From contig NZ_FMDF01000207.1 in NCBI RefSeq assembly GCF_900091955.1, forward strand, positions 124,001 through 188,000: a stretch of 64,000 nucleotides of DNA. Reading direction: 5' to 3'. Shown piece after piece: positions 50,383-59,157 of the stretch (within the stretch, counting starts at the first letter, position 1; each line of letters starts with the position of its first letter). This DNA is from Streptomyces sp. Ncost-T10-10d (lineage in GTDB: Bacteria > Actinomycetota > Actinomycetes > Streptomycetales > Streptomycetaceae). The position numbers were made by a program, and so were the translations under genes. The notes under the pieces are model-generated. The model saw nothing but the letters and a program-made list of their open reading frames with translations, was not told where the DNA came from and ran no database searches.

Positions 50383-53300
50383 ATGGAAACCGACACCACG
50401 ACCGCACCGCCCGCCGGCGGCCCCGTGGACGCGGGGACGTACGACGTGCTGCGCCGCAGGCTGACCGCCCGGGCCGCCGATCTCGCGAACCGCGCCGAGG
50501 CGCTCAACGCGCGGCGCACAGAGGAGTTCGGGTCGACCGAGCTCCGGCTCACCGGCACCGAGCAGATCCGTACCGAGCAGCCATCCGTACCCCGCGACCT
50601 GGTGGCCGTGGGCGGCCGGCTGCTGTTCGGGTTCGAACGGGGCCCGGGAGCGGCGGAAGCCGCCGGGGTCGGCGACGTACTCGCTTTGTACGGACCCGAG
50701 TTGGAGGCGGCACCCCACGGCGGAGGCGGTCTGCTCGAGGACGAGGCCTTCGTACGCGAATTCACCGCCCTGCACCGTTACTACCGCGACGCCCGACTCC
50801 TGCGGCTGCGCCGCGTGGACGGCAGGCTGCTCGCCGTCTTCCGTACCGGCGAGAGCGCCGACGGCATCCGCGTACTGCGCTGGGCGCTCGCCCCGGACGG
50901 TTCGCCCGGCGCTTTCCTCGACGCGCGCGGCGACCGCGATCACGTCTTCCCTCCGTCGCACGACTTCACCTGGACCGTCGCGGGCCGCGAGGCCCACGTC
51001 CTCGGCCGGCACCCGCACATCGCCGTGGGCAAGGACAGCGACGGCGTCGGCACGGACGCCGTCCTCTTCGTCGACACACTCGGCGGCACCCTCACCGTCA
51101 AGACGGTCAACGACACCGACACCCCCGACGGGATCTACGAGGAGCCGGTCACCGAACCCCTCCAGTCACTCGCCGACGCGGATGTCGAGCATGCCGTGAT
51201 CGGCCCGCTGGTCCTGCTCCGCGTCCGCCCGTACAACGAGGAGTCCTGGCGGTATCTGGTCCACAACACACTCCTCGGCACGGTTCTGCGTCTGGACCTC
51301 ATCGGGCCCGCCTGCCACCGGCTCCCGGAGGACCAGGGGATCATCTTCCCCGGCGGCTACTACCTCACCACCGGCACCGCCAAGACCTTCGACATCGCCG
51401 AACCGCTCACCGACCCGGTCTTCGAGGGCGCGGTCCGCTCGCCGAACGGCGAGGACGTCCTGTACGTCTTCCGCTCCCCCGACGACGGCCGCAGCCTGCT
51501 CCTGCCCTACAACCTGATCCGGCAGGAGGTCGCCACTCCCCTCCAGGGCCGCGGCCACGCCCTGCTCGACGACGGCACGCTCGTCCTCCTGCGAGGTACC
51601 GCCACGGGCGACGAGCCGGCCCGGGTCCACCCGCTGCAGCGCTGGCGGACCCCGTACGTCTCCGACACCTACGCCGCCTCCCGGCCCGCCGGGACCGGTC
51701 CGCTCTCCCGGATCGGCAACGCCGATCTCGTGCGCGGCATCTCCGACTGCCTCGCGCTCGCGCACAGCGCCGCCGAGACGACACCGACCGCCGCCGTGTA
51801 CGCACAGCTGGTCGCGGACTGCACCCGCGCCACCGACCGCTATCACTGGCTGTCCGACTCCGAACTCGGCGAACTGGCAGCCCCGTTGGCGGAGCTGCGG
51901 GCCACCGCCCAGCAGGTCCTCACCGAGTTCGACACGGTGCAGGAGCTGACCCGGCAGGCCGCCGAGGCGCTCACCGAGACGGCCGACCGGCTCACCGCAC
52001 TCGTCCGCCGCATCCGTGGCGAGGCCCCGCGCTCGGCCGCCGCCTGGGTCACCCAGCTCACCGAACTCCGCCGTGTCCAGGGCCATTTGGTGACACTCGC
52101 CGAGATGCGGTACGCGGACACCGAGCGGATCGACGCGCTGACCGCCGACACGGCAGCCGACATCGACGCGGCGGACCGGCGTGCCGTCGCGTTCCTCGGC
52201 CGGGACGACGCGTTCGTCGGCTACCACGAGGACATTGCGCACCTGGCCGCCGAGGCGTCCGCGCTCACCACCGTCGCGGACGCCTCGGCGCTCGGTGACC
52301 GGCTGACGGAGATGACGGACGGCCTGAGCACCGTCACGGATGTCGTCGCCGGGCTCGACATCGGTGACGCGACGGTCCGTACGTCGATCCTGGAACGGAT
52401 CGCGGAGGTCCTCGGCGGGGTGAACCGGGCCCGCGCCACCCTCGACGCCCGCCGTCGCGAACTCCTGGACCACGAGGGCCGCGCAGAGTTCGCCGCCGAG
52501 TTCGCACTGCTCGGGCAGGCCGTCGCGGGGGCGCTGGCCGCCGCGGACACCCCGGACGCCTGTGACGAACAACTGGCCAGGCTGCTGCTCCAGCTGGAGA
52601 ACCTGGAGTCGCGGTTCGCGGAGTTCGACGACTTCCTCGCCGAGCTGGCCGGGCGGCGGACGGAAGTGTACGAGGCGTTCTCGGCCCGTAGGCAGACGTT
52701 GCAGGACGCCCGCGCCCGGCGGGCGGAGCGGCTGGCGGGTTCGGCGGCCCGGGTCCTCGACACGGTGTCCCGGCGGCTGGCCGCCCTGCCCGACCTGGAC
52801 GCCGTCCACACCTACTTCGCCTCCGACCCGATGGTCGCCAAGGTCCGCCGCACCGCGGACGAACTGCGGGAACTCGGCGACCCGGTGCGCGCCGAGGAGC
52901 TGGACGGCCAGCTGCTGGCCGCCCGCCAGGAGGCCGGGCGGGCCCTGCGCGACCGCAGTGAGCTGTACGCGGACGGGGGCGCGACGATCCGTCTCGGCCG
53001 ACACCGGTTCGCCGTGAACACCCAGCCCTTCGACCTGACGCTCGTCCCGCACGGGGACCGGCTCGCGTTCGCCCTCACCGGCACGGACTACCGGGCGCCG
53101 GTCACCGACCCGGTCTTCGAGGCGACCCGCCCGTACTGGGACCAGACGCTTCCCTCGGAGTCCCCCCACGTCTACCGGGCCGAGCATCTGGCCGCCCGGC
53201 TCCTGGACGAGCAGGGAGCCGACACTCTCGGCGCCCTGAACACTTCCGAACTGGCCGCAGTGGTACGGAAGTCGGCGGCATCCGCCTACGACGAGGGCTA

Positions 53301-55356
53301 CCAGCGCGGTGTCCACGACGAGGACGCCACCGTCATCCTCACCACGCTGCTGAGGCTGCACGCCGGGGCCGGACTGCTGCGCTGCCCGCCCGCCGTACGA
53401 GCGGCGGCGCAACTGTTCTGGGCGTACGGGACGGACGAGGCCCGGCGCACCTCCTGGACCCGGCGGGCCCTCTCGCTGGCCCGCGCCCGTGAGACGTTCG
53501 GCCTCGCCCCGGCCATCGCCGGCCTTCAGGAGGAGTGGGCCGACGTCATCCGGGGCGACGATCCCCGGGCCGTCGCCGCGTACCTCTTCGAGGAGCTGAC
53601 GAGCGGCCCGGCCGGTTTCGTCACGAGCGCCACCGCGCGCACGTTCCTGGACAAGTTCCGTCGCACGACGGGCTCTTCGGCGTACGACGAGGACCTCGCC
53701 GCACTCCACGACGACTTCAGTGCCCGGCGCCAACTGGTCGAGGGCTGGCTCGCCTCGTACGCCGCCGCGAGCGGTACGGAGATCGACGCGGGCGATCTCG
53801 CGGAGGCCGTCGCCGTGGAACTCTGCCCGGAGCCGGTGCTCACCCGGTACGAGTGCGAGGCACCGCTCACCGCGACCGTGGACGGCCTGCTCGGCACCCA
53901 CCCGCGCATCGACCGTGGCCGGCTGACCGTCCGCCTCGATGAACTCCTCGCCCGCACCGACGGATTCCGCACCACCACCGTCCCCGGGTTCCGCGCCTAC
54001 CAGCGCCTGCGCACCGAACTCGTGGCCGCCGAGCGTGCCCGGCTGCGGCTGGACGACCACCGGCCGCGCGTCATGTCGGCGTTCGTCCGCAACCGGCTCC
54101 TGGACGAGGTGTATCTGCCGTTGATCGGCGACAGCCTCGCCAAGCAGCTCGGCACCGCCGACGCCGACCGGCGCACCGACTCGCAGGGCCTGCTGCTGCT
54201 CGTGTCACCGCCCGGCTACGGCAAGACGACGCTCATGGAGTACGTCGCCGACCGGCTCGGCCTGGTCCTCGTCAGGATCAGCGGGCCGAACCTCGGCCAC
54301 GACGTGACCTCCCTCGATCCGGCGCAGGCCCGCACCGCGACCGCCCGCCAGGAGATCGAGAAGATCAACTTCGCTCTGGAGACGGGCAACAACACCCTTC
54401 TCTACCTCGACGACATTCAGCACACCTCGCCCGAACTGCTCCAGAAATTCATTCCGCTCTGCGACGCCACCCGCCGTGTCGAAGGCGTACGGGCCGGCGA
54501 GCCGCGCAGCTACGACCTGCGGGGCAAACGGTTCGCGGTGTGCATGGCGGGCAATCCGTACACCGAGTCGGGGGCGCGGTTCCGTGTCCCCGACATGCTC
54601 GCCAACCGGGCCGACGTGTGGAATCTCGGCGAGGTGCTGAGCGGCCGCGAGGACGTCTTCGCGCTGAGCTTCGTCGAGAACGCGCTGACCGCCAACCCGG
54701 TGCTGGCCCCGCTCGCCGGGCGGTCCCGCGAAGATCTCGCCCTGTTCGTTCGGCTCGCTTCCGGCACGGACCGGGCCATCCGTACGGACCGGCTCGACCA
54801 CCCGTACACGCCTGCCGAGGTGGACCGGATCGTCGCGGTCCTGCGTCATCTGCTGACCGCCCGGGACACGGTCCTGGCCGTGAACGCCGCGTACATCGCC
54901 TCGGCCGCGCAGACGGACGCGACGCGCACCGAGCCGCCGTTCCGGCTGCAGGGCTCGTACCGCAACATGAACAAGATCGCCGAGCGGATCGTGCCGGTGA
55001 TGAACGATGCGGAGCTCCTCGCCGTCATCGACGACCACTACGCGGGCGAGGCCCAGACGCTGACCACGGACGCGGAGTCCAACCTGCTGAAACTCGCCGC
55101 GCTGCGCGGCCGTCTCACCGCCGAGCAGTCCGCGCGCTGGTCCGCGATCACCGCGTCCTACGTCCGTACCCAGGCGCTCGGCGCCCCGGACGGCGATCCC
55201 ACCGCCAGAGCGGTCGCCGCACTGGGGCTGCTCGCGGACCGGATCGCGGCGGTCGAGTCGGCGATCGTCCGGGTCGCGGACCCGCGCCATCCGCCCGCAG
55301 GCCCGCAGGCCCGGCACGCGGCGCCGCCATCCGCCGTTCCGCGGGAAGATCACTGA
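50383..55356 (+). CDS. Giant DUF3686/AAA+ ATPase ('DNA repair ATPase' family)
   Basis: 1657 residues; ATG after AGGGAGAG. The N-terminal 450 residues are beta-rich, with repeated strand-turn elements, and match the DUF3686 region. Residues about 470-900 are helical and coiled-coil (ELGELAAPLAELRATAQQVL, RRTADELRELGDPVRAEELD), and a mixed domain follows to about 1230. The AAA+ module has Walker A PPGYGKTT near residue 1276 and Walker B LLYLDDIQH near 1340, then sensor-like MAGNPYTESGARFRVPD. No TM. The family carries a DNA-repair label by annotation only; its constant partners here are flotillin, an OB membrane protein and a channel-like protein, which argues for a membrane-linked machine. Confidence 0.85.
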   Translation: METDTTTAPPAGGPVDAGTYDVLRRRLTARAADLANRAEALNARRTEEFGSTELRLTGTEQIRTEQPSVPRDLVAVGGRLLFGFERGPGAAEAAGVGDVLALYGPELEAAPHGGGGLLEDEAFVREFTALHRYYRDARLLRLRRVDGRLLAVFRTGESADGIRVLRWALAPDGSPGAFLDARGDRDHVFPPSHDFTWTVAGREAHVLGRHPHIAVGKDSDGVGTDAVLFVDTLGGTLTVKTVNDTDTPDGIYEEPVTEPLQSLADADVEHAVIGPLVLLRVRPYNEESWRYLVHNTLLGTVLRLDLIGPACHRLPEDQGIIFPGGYYLTTGTAKTFDIAEPLTDPVFEGAVRSPNGEDVLYVFRSPDDGRSLLLPYNLIRQEVATPLQGRGHALLDDGTLVLLRGTATGDEPARVHPLQRWRTPYVSDTYAASRPAGTGPLSRIGNADLVRGISDCLALAHSAAETTPTAAVYAQLVADCTRATDRYHWLSDSELGELAAPLAELRATAQQVLTEFDTVQELTRQAAEALTETADRLTALVRRIRGEAPRSAAAWVTQLTELRRVQGHLVTLAEMRYADTERIDALTADTAADIDAADRRAVAFLGRDDAFVGYHEDIAHLAAEASALTTVADASALGDRLTEMTDGLSTVTDVVAGLDIGDATVRTSILERIAEVLGGVNRARATLDARRRELLDHEGRAEFAAEFALLGQAVAGALAAADTPDACDEQLARLLLQLENLESRFAEFDDFLAELAGRRTEVYEAFSARRQTLQDARARRAERLAGSAARVLDTVSRRLAALPDLDAVHTYFASDPMVAKVRRTADELRELGDPVRAEELDGQLLAARQEAGRALRDRSELYADGGATIRLGRHRFAVNTQPFDLTLVPHGDRLAFALTGTDYRAPVTDPVFEATRPYWDQTLPSESPHVYRAEHLAARLLDEQGADTLGALNTSELAAVVRKSAASAYDEGYQRGVHDEDATVILTTLLRLHAGAGLLRCPPAVRAAAQLFWAYGTDEARRTSWTRRALSLARARETFGLAPAIAGLQEEWADVIRGDDPRAVAAYLFEELTSGPAGFVTSATARTFLDKFRRTTGSSAYDEDLAALHDDFSARRQLVEGWLASYAAASGTEIDAGDLAEAVAVELCPEPVLTRYECEAPLTATVDGLLGTHPRIDRGRLTVRLDELLARTDGFRTTTVPGFRAYQRLRTELVAAERARLRLDDHRPRVMSAFVRNRLLDEVYLPLIGDSLAKQLGTADADRRTDSQGLLLLVSPPGYGKTTLMEYVADRLGLVLVRISGPNLGHDVTSLDPAQARTATARQEIEKINFALETGNNTLLYLDDIQHTSPELLQKFIPLCDATRRVEGVRAGEPRSYDLRGKRFAVCMAGNPYTESGARFRVPDMLANRADVWNLGEVLSGREDVFALSFVENALTANPVLAPLAGRSREDLALFVRLASGTDRAIRTDRLDHPYTPAEVDRIVAVLRHLLTARDTVLAVNAAYIASAAQTDATRTEPPFRLQGSYRNMNKIAERIVPVMNDAELLAVIDDHYAGEAQTLTTDAESNLLKLAALRGRLTAEQSARWSAITASYVRTQALGAPDGDPTARAVAALGLLADRIAAVESAIVRVADPRHPPAGPQARHAAPPSAVPREDH

Positions 55357-55386
55357 CCGGGCGGATACGAGGGAGAGGAGCAAGGC

Positions 55387-57375
55387 ATGCTGGGTCCCGT
55401 GTCTACACTCCCCCAGCAGCCCCAACGTTCCCCGTTCAGCGGCCACATGGTCGTCTGCGGTGACGACGCACTGGCCCAGCGGCTCGCCGTGGAGCTGCGC
55501 TATGTGTACGGGGAGCGGGTCACCCTCGTCCTGCCGCCGGGGCGCGACGCACGCCGGCCGGAGCTGCCGCTGACCGGGCGGGGCCGGGCGGCGGCGCTGT
55601 TCGGCCGGATGTCACAGGCGATGAACCGCAACGGCGGGAACGGTTCCACAGGTGCTCCCGGGAACGGCGACACCAACGCCGGGGTCGAGGCAGTACGCAT
55701 CCTGGAGGCGCCGGAGCCGTCCGACGAGGCCTTCGAGGAGGCGGGCGTCGAATCGGCCGCCGCACTGGCCCTGGTCTATGACGACGACGAGCGCAATATC
55801 CGCGCCGCGCTGACCGCCCGCCGTCTCAACCCCCGCCTCCGGCTGGTCATCCGGCTCTACAACCGCAAGCTGGGCCAGTATCTGGAGACCCTGCTCGACC
55901 AGGCCGCCGCCGTTGCCGCACCCGGCCTGGACCCGACCGCGCTGGATGCCTCGACCACCGTCCTCTCCGACGCCGACACCGCCGCACCCGCCCTCGCGGC
56001 GACCGCTCTCACCGGCTCCAGCAAGGTCATCGAGGCTGAGGGCCTGCTGCTGCGCGCCGCCGAACGCACCCCGCCCGAGGACGGCCGGATCGCCGACCCC
56101 GGCCTGTGCACCCTCGCGCTGCTCTCCTCCACCACCCATGACCCGGCGGGCACCGAAGGCTCCGACAGCAGCGGCGAGGAGGGCCCTCAACTCCTCCCCG
56201 ACGAACGGCAGGTGGCCGCCGCGACGGGGCGCGGCACGGTCGTCCTGGAGGCGGTCAGCCAGGCGGGACCGGCCGGTCCGCCGCCCCGGATGGGCGGCAG
56301 GGGCGCACCGCTCAGCCAGTTCTTCTCACGGCGGCTGCGCTGGTCGGCGCTGGGTGTCGGCCTGGCCGTGCTCGGCCTCGCCGTCGCCTCCACGCTCACC
56401 ACCGGCGACGATCCGTTGCACGCCGCGTATCTGACGCTGCTGGACCTGTTCGCGATGGGTGACCCCGCGATCGGCGACCCCATGGCCCGTCAGGTGATAC
56501 AACTCCTCTCGGGTGTAGCCGGGTTGATGCTGCTTCCGCTGCTCGTGGCGGGTGTGCTGGAGGCCTTCGGGTCGCTCCGTACAGCCTCGTCCCTGCGCAG
56601 GCCGCCGCGGGGCCTGTCCGGCCATGTGGTGCTGCTCGGCCTCGGCAAGATCGGTACGCGGGTCCTCGTCCGGCTGCGTGAGCTCGGCATTCCCGTGGTG
56701 TGCGTGGAGGACGACCCGGACGCGCGCGGAATCCCCGTGGCCCGGCGGCTGCACGTACCGGTGGTCCTCGGTGACGTCACACAGGAGGGCGTGCTGGAGG
56801 CGGCGAAGATCCAGCGCTCCCGCGCACTTCTCGCCCTGACCAGCATCGACACCACCAACCTGGAGGCCGCGCTGTACGCCCGCTCGGTCAAGCCGGACCT
56901 GCGTGTCGCCCTGCGCCTGTTCGACGACGAGTTCGCCACCGCCGTCTACCGCACCCTGCGCACCGCCCACCCGCAGGCCCTGACCCGCTCCCGCTCCGTC
57001 TCCCACCTGGCCGCCCCGTCCTTCGCGGTCGCCATGATGGGCCGGCAGATCCTGGGCGCGATCCCGGTCGAGCGGAAGGTGATGCTGTTCGCGGCGGTCG
57101 AGGTCGCGGGGCACCCGCAGCTGGAGGGCCGCACGGTGGAGCAGGCGTTCCGGGCGGGCGCCTGGCGGGTCCTCGCCCTGGACGCCACCCCGCCGGAGCA
57201 CCGCCGCCCGGACCTGGCCACACCCGGCCCCGCCTCCCCGGACCGCCCGTCGGGCCTGGTCTGGGACCTGCACCCCGGGCACGTACTGCGCCCCGAGGAC
57301 CGCGTGGTGATCGCCGCGACGCGCCGGGGCCTGGCCGAACTGCTGCGCAGGCGCGGCTCGTTGACGTACCGCTGA
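55387..57375 (+). CDS. TrkA-N (NAD-binding) two-TM channel-like protein
   Basis: 662 residues; ATG follows GGGAGAGGAG. An N-terminal Rossmann-like domain (HMVVCGDDALAQRLAVELRY, residues 20-220) has a low-complexity insert (NGGNGSTGAPGNGDTN). Two TM helices follow at about 314-335 and 369-395, with a pore-like loop between them (YLTLLDLFAMGDPAIG). A second TrkA-N domain begins with VVLLGLGKIGTRVLVRLREL (G-x-G-x-x-G near 415) and is followed by a C-terminal RCK-like part. The potassium selectivity sequence TVGYG is absent, so ion type is uncertain. It resembles CASTOR/POLLUX-type proteins in layout. It starts 30 bases after the ATPase stop. Confidence 0.85.
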   Translation: MLGPVSTLPQQPQRSPFSGHMVVCGDDALAQRLAVELRYVYGERVTLVLPPGRDARRPELPLTGRGRAAALFGRMSQAMNRNGGNGSTGAPGNGDTNAGVEAVRILEAPEPSDEAFEEAGVESAAALALVYDDDERNIRAALTARRLNPRLRLVIRLYNRKLGQYLETLLDQAAAVAAPGLDPTALDASTTVLSDADTAAPALAATALTGSSKVIEAEGLLLRAAERTPPEDGRIADPGLCTLALLSSTTHDPAGTEGSDSSGEEGPQLLPDERQVAAATGRGTVVLEAVSQAGPAGPPPRMGGRGAPLSQFFSRRLRWSALGVGLAVLGLAVASTLTTGDDPLHAAYLTLLDLFAMGDPAIGDPMARQVIQLLSGVAGLMLLPLLVAGVLEAFGSLRTASSLRRPPRGLSGHVVLLGLGKIGTRVLVRLRELGIPVVCVEDDPDARGIPVARRLHVPVVLGDVTQEGVLEAAKIQRSRALLALTSIDTTNLEAALYARSVKPDLRVALRLFDDEFATAVYRTLRTAHPQALTRSRSVSHLAAPSFAVAMMGRQILGAIPVERKVMLFAAVEVAGHPQLEGRTVEQAFRAGAWRVLALDATPPEHRRPDLATPGPASPDRPSGLVWDLHPGHVLRPEDRVVIAATRRGLAELLRRRGSLTYR

Positions 57376-57388
57376 GCAGCCCCGCCGT

Positions 57389-57505
57389 CAGGCGCCCGCG
57401 GGGCGCTGGACGGAGTCCTCGGCATGGCGTTCGGTCAGCAGCATCACGGCGGTCAGCAGGACGACCGACGCCGCCGAGATGTGCACGCCGAGCGCCGTGG
57501 TGCCC
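57389..57505 (-). pseudogene. C-terminal scrap of a membrane protein gene
   Basis: The frame reads TTALGVHISAASVVLLTAVM, then LLTERHAEDSVQRPAGA and a stop. It looks like the last TM helix and tail of a small membrane protein. Upstream on that strand the sequence turns into the antisense of an exonuclease remnant, so the 5' part is lost. Confidence 0.45.
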
Positions 57506-57606
57506 CTGGAGGGCCGCCACCACAGCGGTGCGGACGACGCCCGGGACATCGCGGCGCTGATCCTGGACGTCGCGGCACGGGGCGCCCGGCCGTCGGCAGT
57601 CCGACG
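57500..57606 (+). pseudogene. C-terminal scrap of a DEDDh-type 3'-5' exonuclease
   Basis: A plus-strand frame reads VPLEGRHHSGADDARDIAA, then LILDVAARGARPSAV. LEGRHHSGxDDAxxIA is the third exonuclease motif of DEDDh 3'-5' exonucleases. No start, no Exo I or Exo II motifs and no in-frame stop are present nearby. Together with the membrane-protein scrap it marks an old deletion join near 57505. Confidence 0.6.
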
Positions 57607-57617
57607 ACAGGACCTGA

Positions 57618-58682
57618 CTAGAGCACGCCTCCCATGGCCGCCCGCACCTCCGCCAGCGTCCCGTCGGCCACGGCGTTCGCCCGCTCGTTCCCCGCCCGCA
57701 GCACCGACCGTACGTACTCCATGTCCTGCGCGTACTCCGCCCGCCGGGCCCGGATCGGCGCCATCCTGCTGTTGACGGCATCGGTCACCGTCCGCTTGAG
57801 GGCGGCGGCGCCCCCGCCACCGATCTCCTCCGCCACGGCGTGCGGATCACGGTCCAGACAGAGCGCGGCCAGCAGCACCAGACCGGACACCCCGGGCCGG
57901 CCCTCGGCGTCGTAGGTGATGTGCCGCTCGGCGTCCGTCTTCGCGCCCTTGATCAACCGCGCCGTCTCGTCCGCGTCGGCGCCCAGCGCGATGGAATTGC
58001 CCCGGCTCTTACTCATCTTGGTGCCGTCGGTGCCGAGCAGGAGCGGCGCGGCGGAGAGCAACGCGTCCGGTTCGGGGAACACCGTCCCGTACCGCTCATT
58101 GAAGCGGCGGGCGACACTCCGCGTCACTTCCAGGTGCGGCAGCTGGTCCTGCCCGACGGGGACGAGGTTGCCCTTGCAGAACAGGATGTCGGCGGCCTGG
58201 TGCACGGGATACGTGAACATCAGCCCGCTGACGGCCGACTGCCGGGAGTGCGCGATCTCGTCCTTGACGGTGGGGTTGCGGTTCAGCTCGGCGACGGAGA
58301 CGAGGCTGAGGAAGGGCAGCATCAGCTGGTTGAGCGCGGGCACGGCGCTGTGGTTGAAGACCGTCGAGCGCGCGGGGTCGATCCCGATGGCCAGGTAGTC
58401 CAGCAGCATCGCCTCCATGTGCTCGGTGAGCCGGTCGGCGACGTCCCGGTCGGTGAGCACCTGGTAATCGGCGATGATCACGAAAACGTTCACGCCGAGG
58501 TCCTGGAGCCGGACCCGGTTGTGGAGGGTGCCGAAGTAGTGCCCGAGGTGCAGCGGCCCGGTGGGCCGGTCCCCGGTCATCACCCGGAACCGGCCAGGGG
58601 TCTGCTGGATCAGCCGCTCCAGCTCGGCGCTGCGGCGCTGAGCGGGTTCGGCGGCCGTGGCTGCGGCGGTGGTTGTGATCAC
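57618..58682 (-). CDS. trpS: Tryptophanyl-tRNA synthetase
   Basis: 354 residues from GTG 58682, after GAGGAG. The class I signatures are present: the HIGH motif as GPLHLGHYFGTLHN and the KMSKS motif as GTKMSKSRGNSIAL. RFRVMTGDRPTGPLH and FNHSAVPALNQLML are also typical. It charges tRNA-Trp. Streptomyces usually have two such enzymes, one induced and resistant to indolmycin. This one has an attenuator with a Trp-Trp leader peptide, which fits the inducible copy. Reading frames further upstream would run through the leader and are not real. Confidence 0.96.
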   Translation of the reverse strand: MITTTAAATAAEPAQRRSAELERLIQQTPGRFRVMTGDRPTGPLHLGHYFGTLHNRVRLQDLGVNVFVIIADYQVLTDRDVADRLTEHMEAMLLDYLAIGIDPARSTVFNHSAVPALNQLMLPFLSLVSVAELNRNPTVKDEIAHSRQSAVSGLMFTYPVHQAADILFCKGNLVPVGQDQLPHLEVTRSVARRFNERYGTVFPEPDALLSAAPLLLGTDGTKMSKSRGNSIALGADADETARLIKGAKTDAERHITYDAEGRPGVSGLVLLAALCLDRDPHAVAEEIGGGGAAALKRTVTDAVNSRMAPIRARRAEYAQDMEYVRSVLRAGNERANAVADGTLAEVRAAMGGVL

Positions 58683-58764
58683 GTGGCTCTCTCCTCGCGA
58701 ATGCTGGTTGCGTGGAGGACGGCCCGCCGGGACCACCGGCATCCGCACCCGTACGAGGGCAGAG

Positions 58765-58791
58765 AAAAGGGCCGTCCATATCGAACGGCCC
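58765..58791 (-). terminator. Attenuator hairpin in the trpS leader
   Basis: On the minus strand GGGCCGT (58785-58791) pairs with ACGGCCC (58769-58775) around a 9-base loop and is followed by TTTT. It ends transcription before trpS unless the upstream segment CGGCC (58812-58816) pairs with its GGCCG first. Confidence 0.85.
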
Positions 58792-58819
58792 TGGTTCCGT
58801 GCAGATGAGGCGGCCGCTC

Positions 58820-58861
58820 CTAGAAGGAGCGCCACCAGTTTCGGCACGGTACGGAGGTCAT
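58820..58861 (-). CDS. trpS leader peptide with tandem Trp codons
   Basis: A 13-residue frame reads M-T-S-V-P-C-R-N-W-W-R-S-F then TAG. Two adjacent TGG codons are placed immediately before a hairpin (CGCTCC with GGAGCG, 58815-58831) whose second arm overlaps the segment able to form the antiterminator. When charged tRNA-Trp is short, the ribosome stalls at the Trp codons, the antiterminator forms and trpS is transcribed. The start has only a weak ribosome site, and no other start near it works. Confidence 0.82.
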   Translation of the reverse strand: MTSVPCRNWWRSF

Positions 58862-59157
58862 GGGCCGATGGTAACGCGCCCCGGCGATACGGTCACGTCC
58901 CATTCCCGGCGCCCATCGGCGGGGACACCCGCGTCTCGATCTCCCGTCCGGGCGAGACCCGTGCGTGCCGCCCAGAGAACCCCTGAGTCATTGCCACGCC
59001 GACTGTTTATCAACGCGCTCCGGCAACGGGACAGCGGTTTTCACGGCCGGTGCGCCGACCTCGCGCGCCTCGGTCAACAGGCCGTCCCCGGCAGGAGGAT
59101 GAGCCTTCACGAGCGCAGCTGCCCCTTGCGGCCGCGGCAGTACGTCGCTGCACGACG
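58862..59157. other. Intergenic region holding the trpS promoter
   Basis: About 300 bases between the trpS leader and the Fic gene stop. No gene is recognisable. The promoter for the trpS leader transcript should be in the first 60 bases. Confidence 0.4.

Noticed and set aside
47842..51018. A 1058-residue minus-strand ORF opposite the flotillin gene
   Set aside because: Repetitive Leu/Gly/Arg composition is the mirror of the coiled-coil codons on the plus strand, with no domain and no ribosome site.
51166..54060. A 964-residue minus-strand ORF opposite the giant ATPase
   Set aside because: Shadow frame of high-GC coding sequence, with Gly/Arg/Gln-rich composition and no recognisable motif.
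57618..58847. Longer trpS protein starting at GTG 58847
   Set aside because: It would run through the attenuator hairpin and overlap the leader peptide, and its first 55 residues are not synthetase-like.
58683..58870. T-box riboswitch before trpS
   Set aside because: No T-box sequence or specifier loop; the leader peptide with two Trp codons and two alternative hairpins explains the structure better.
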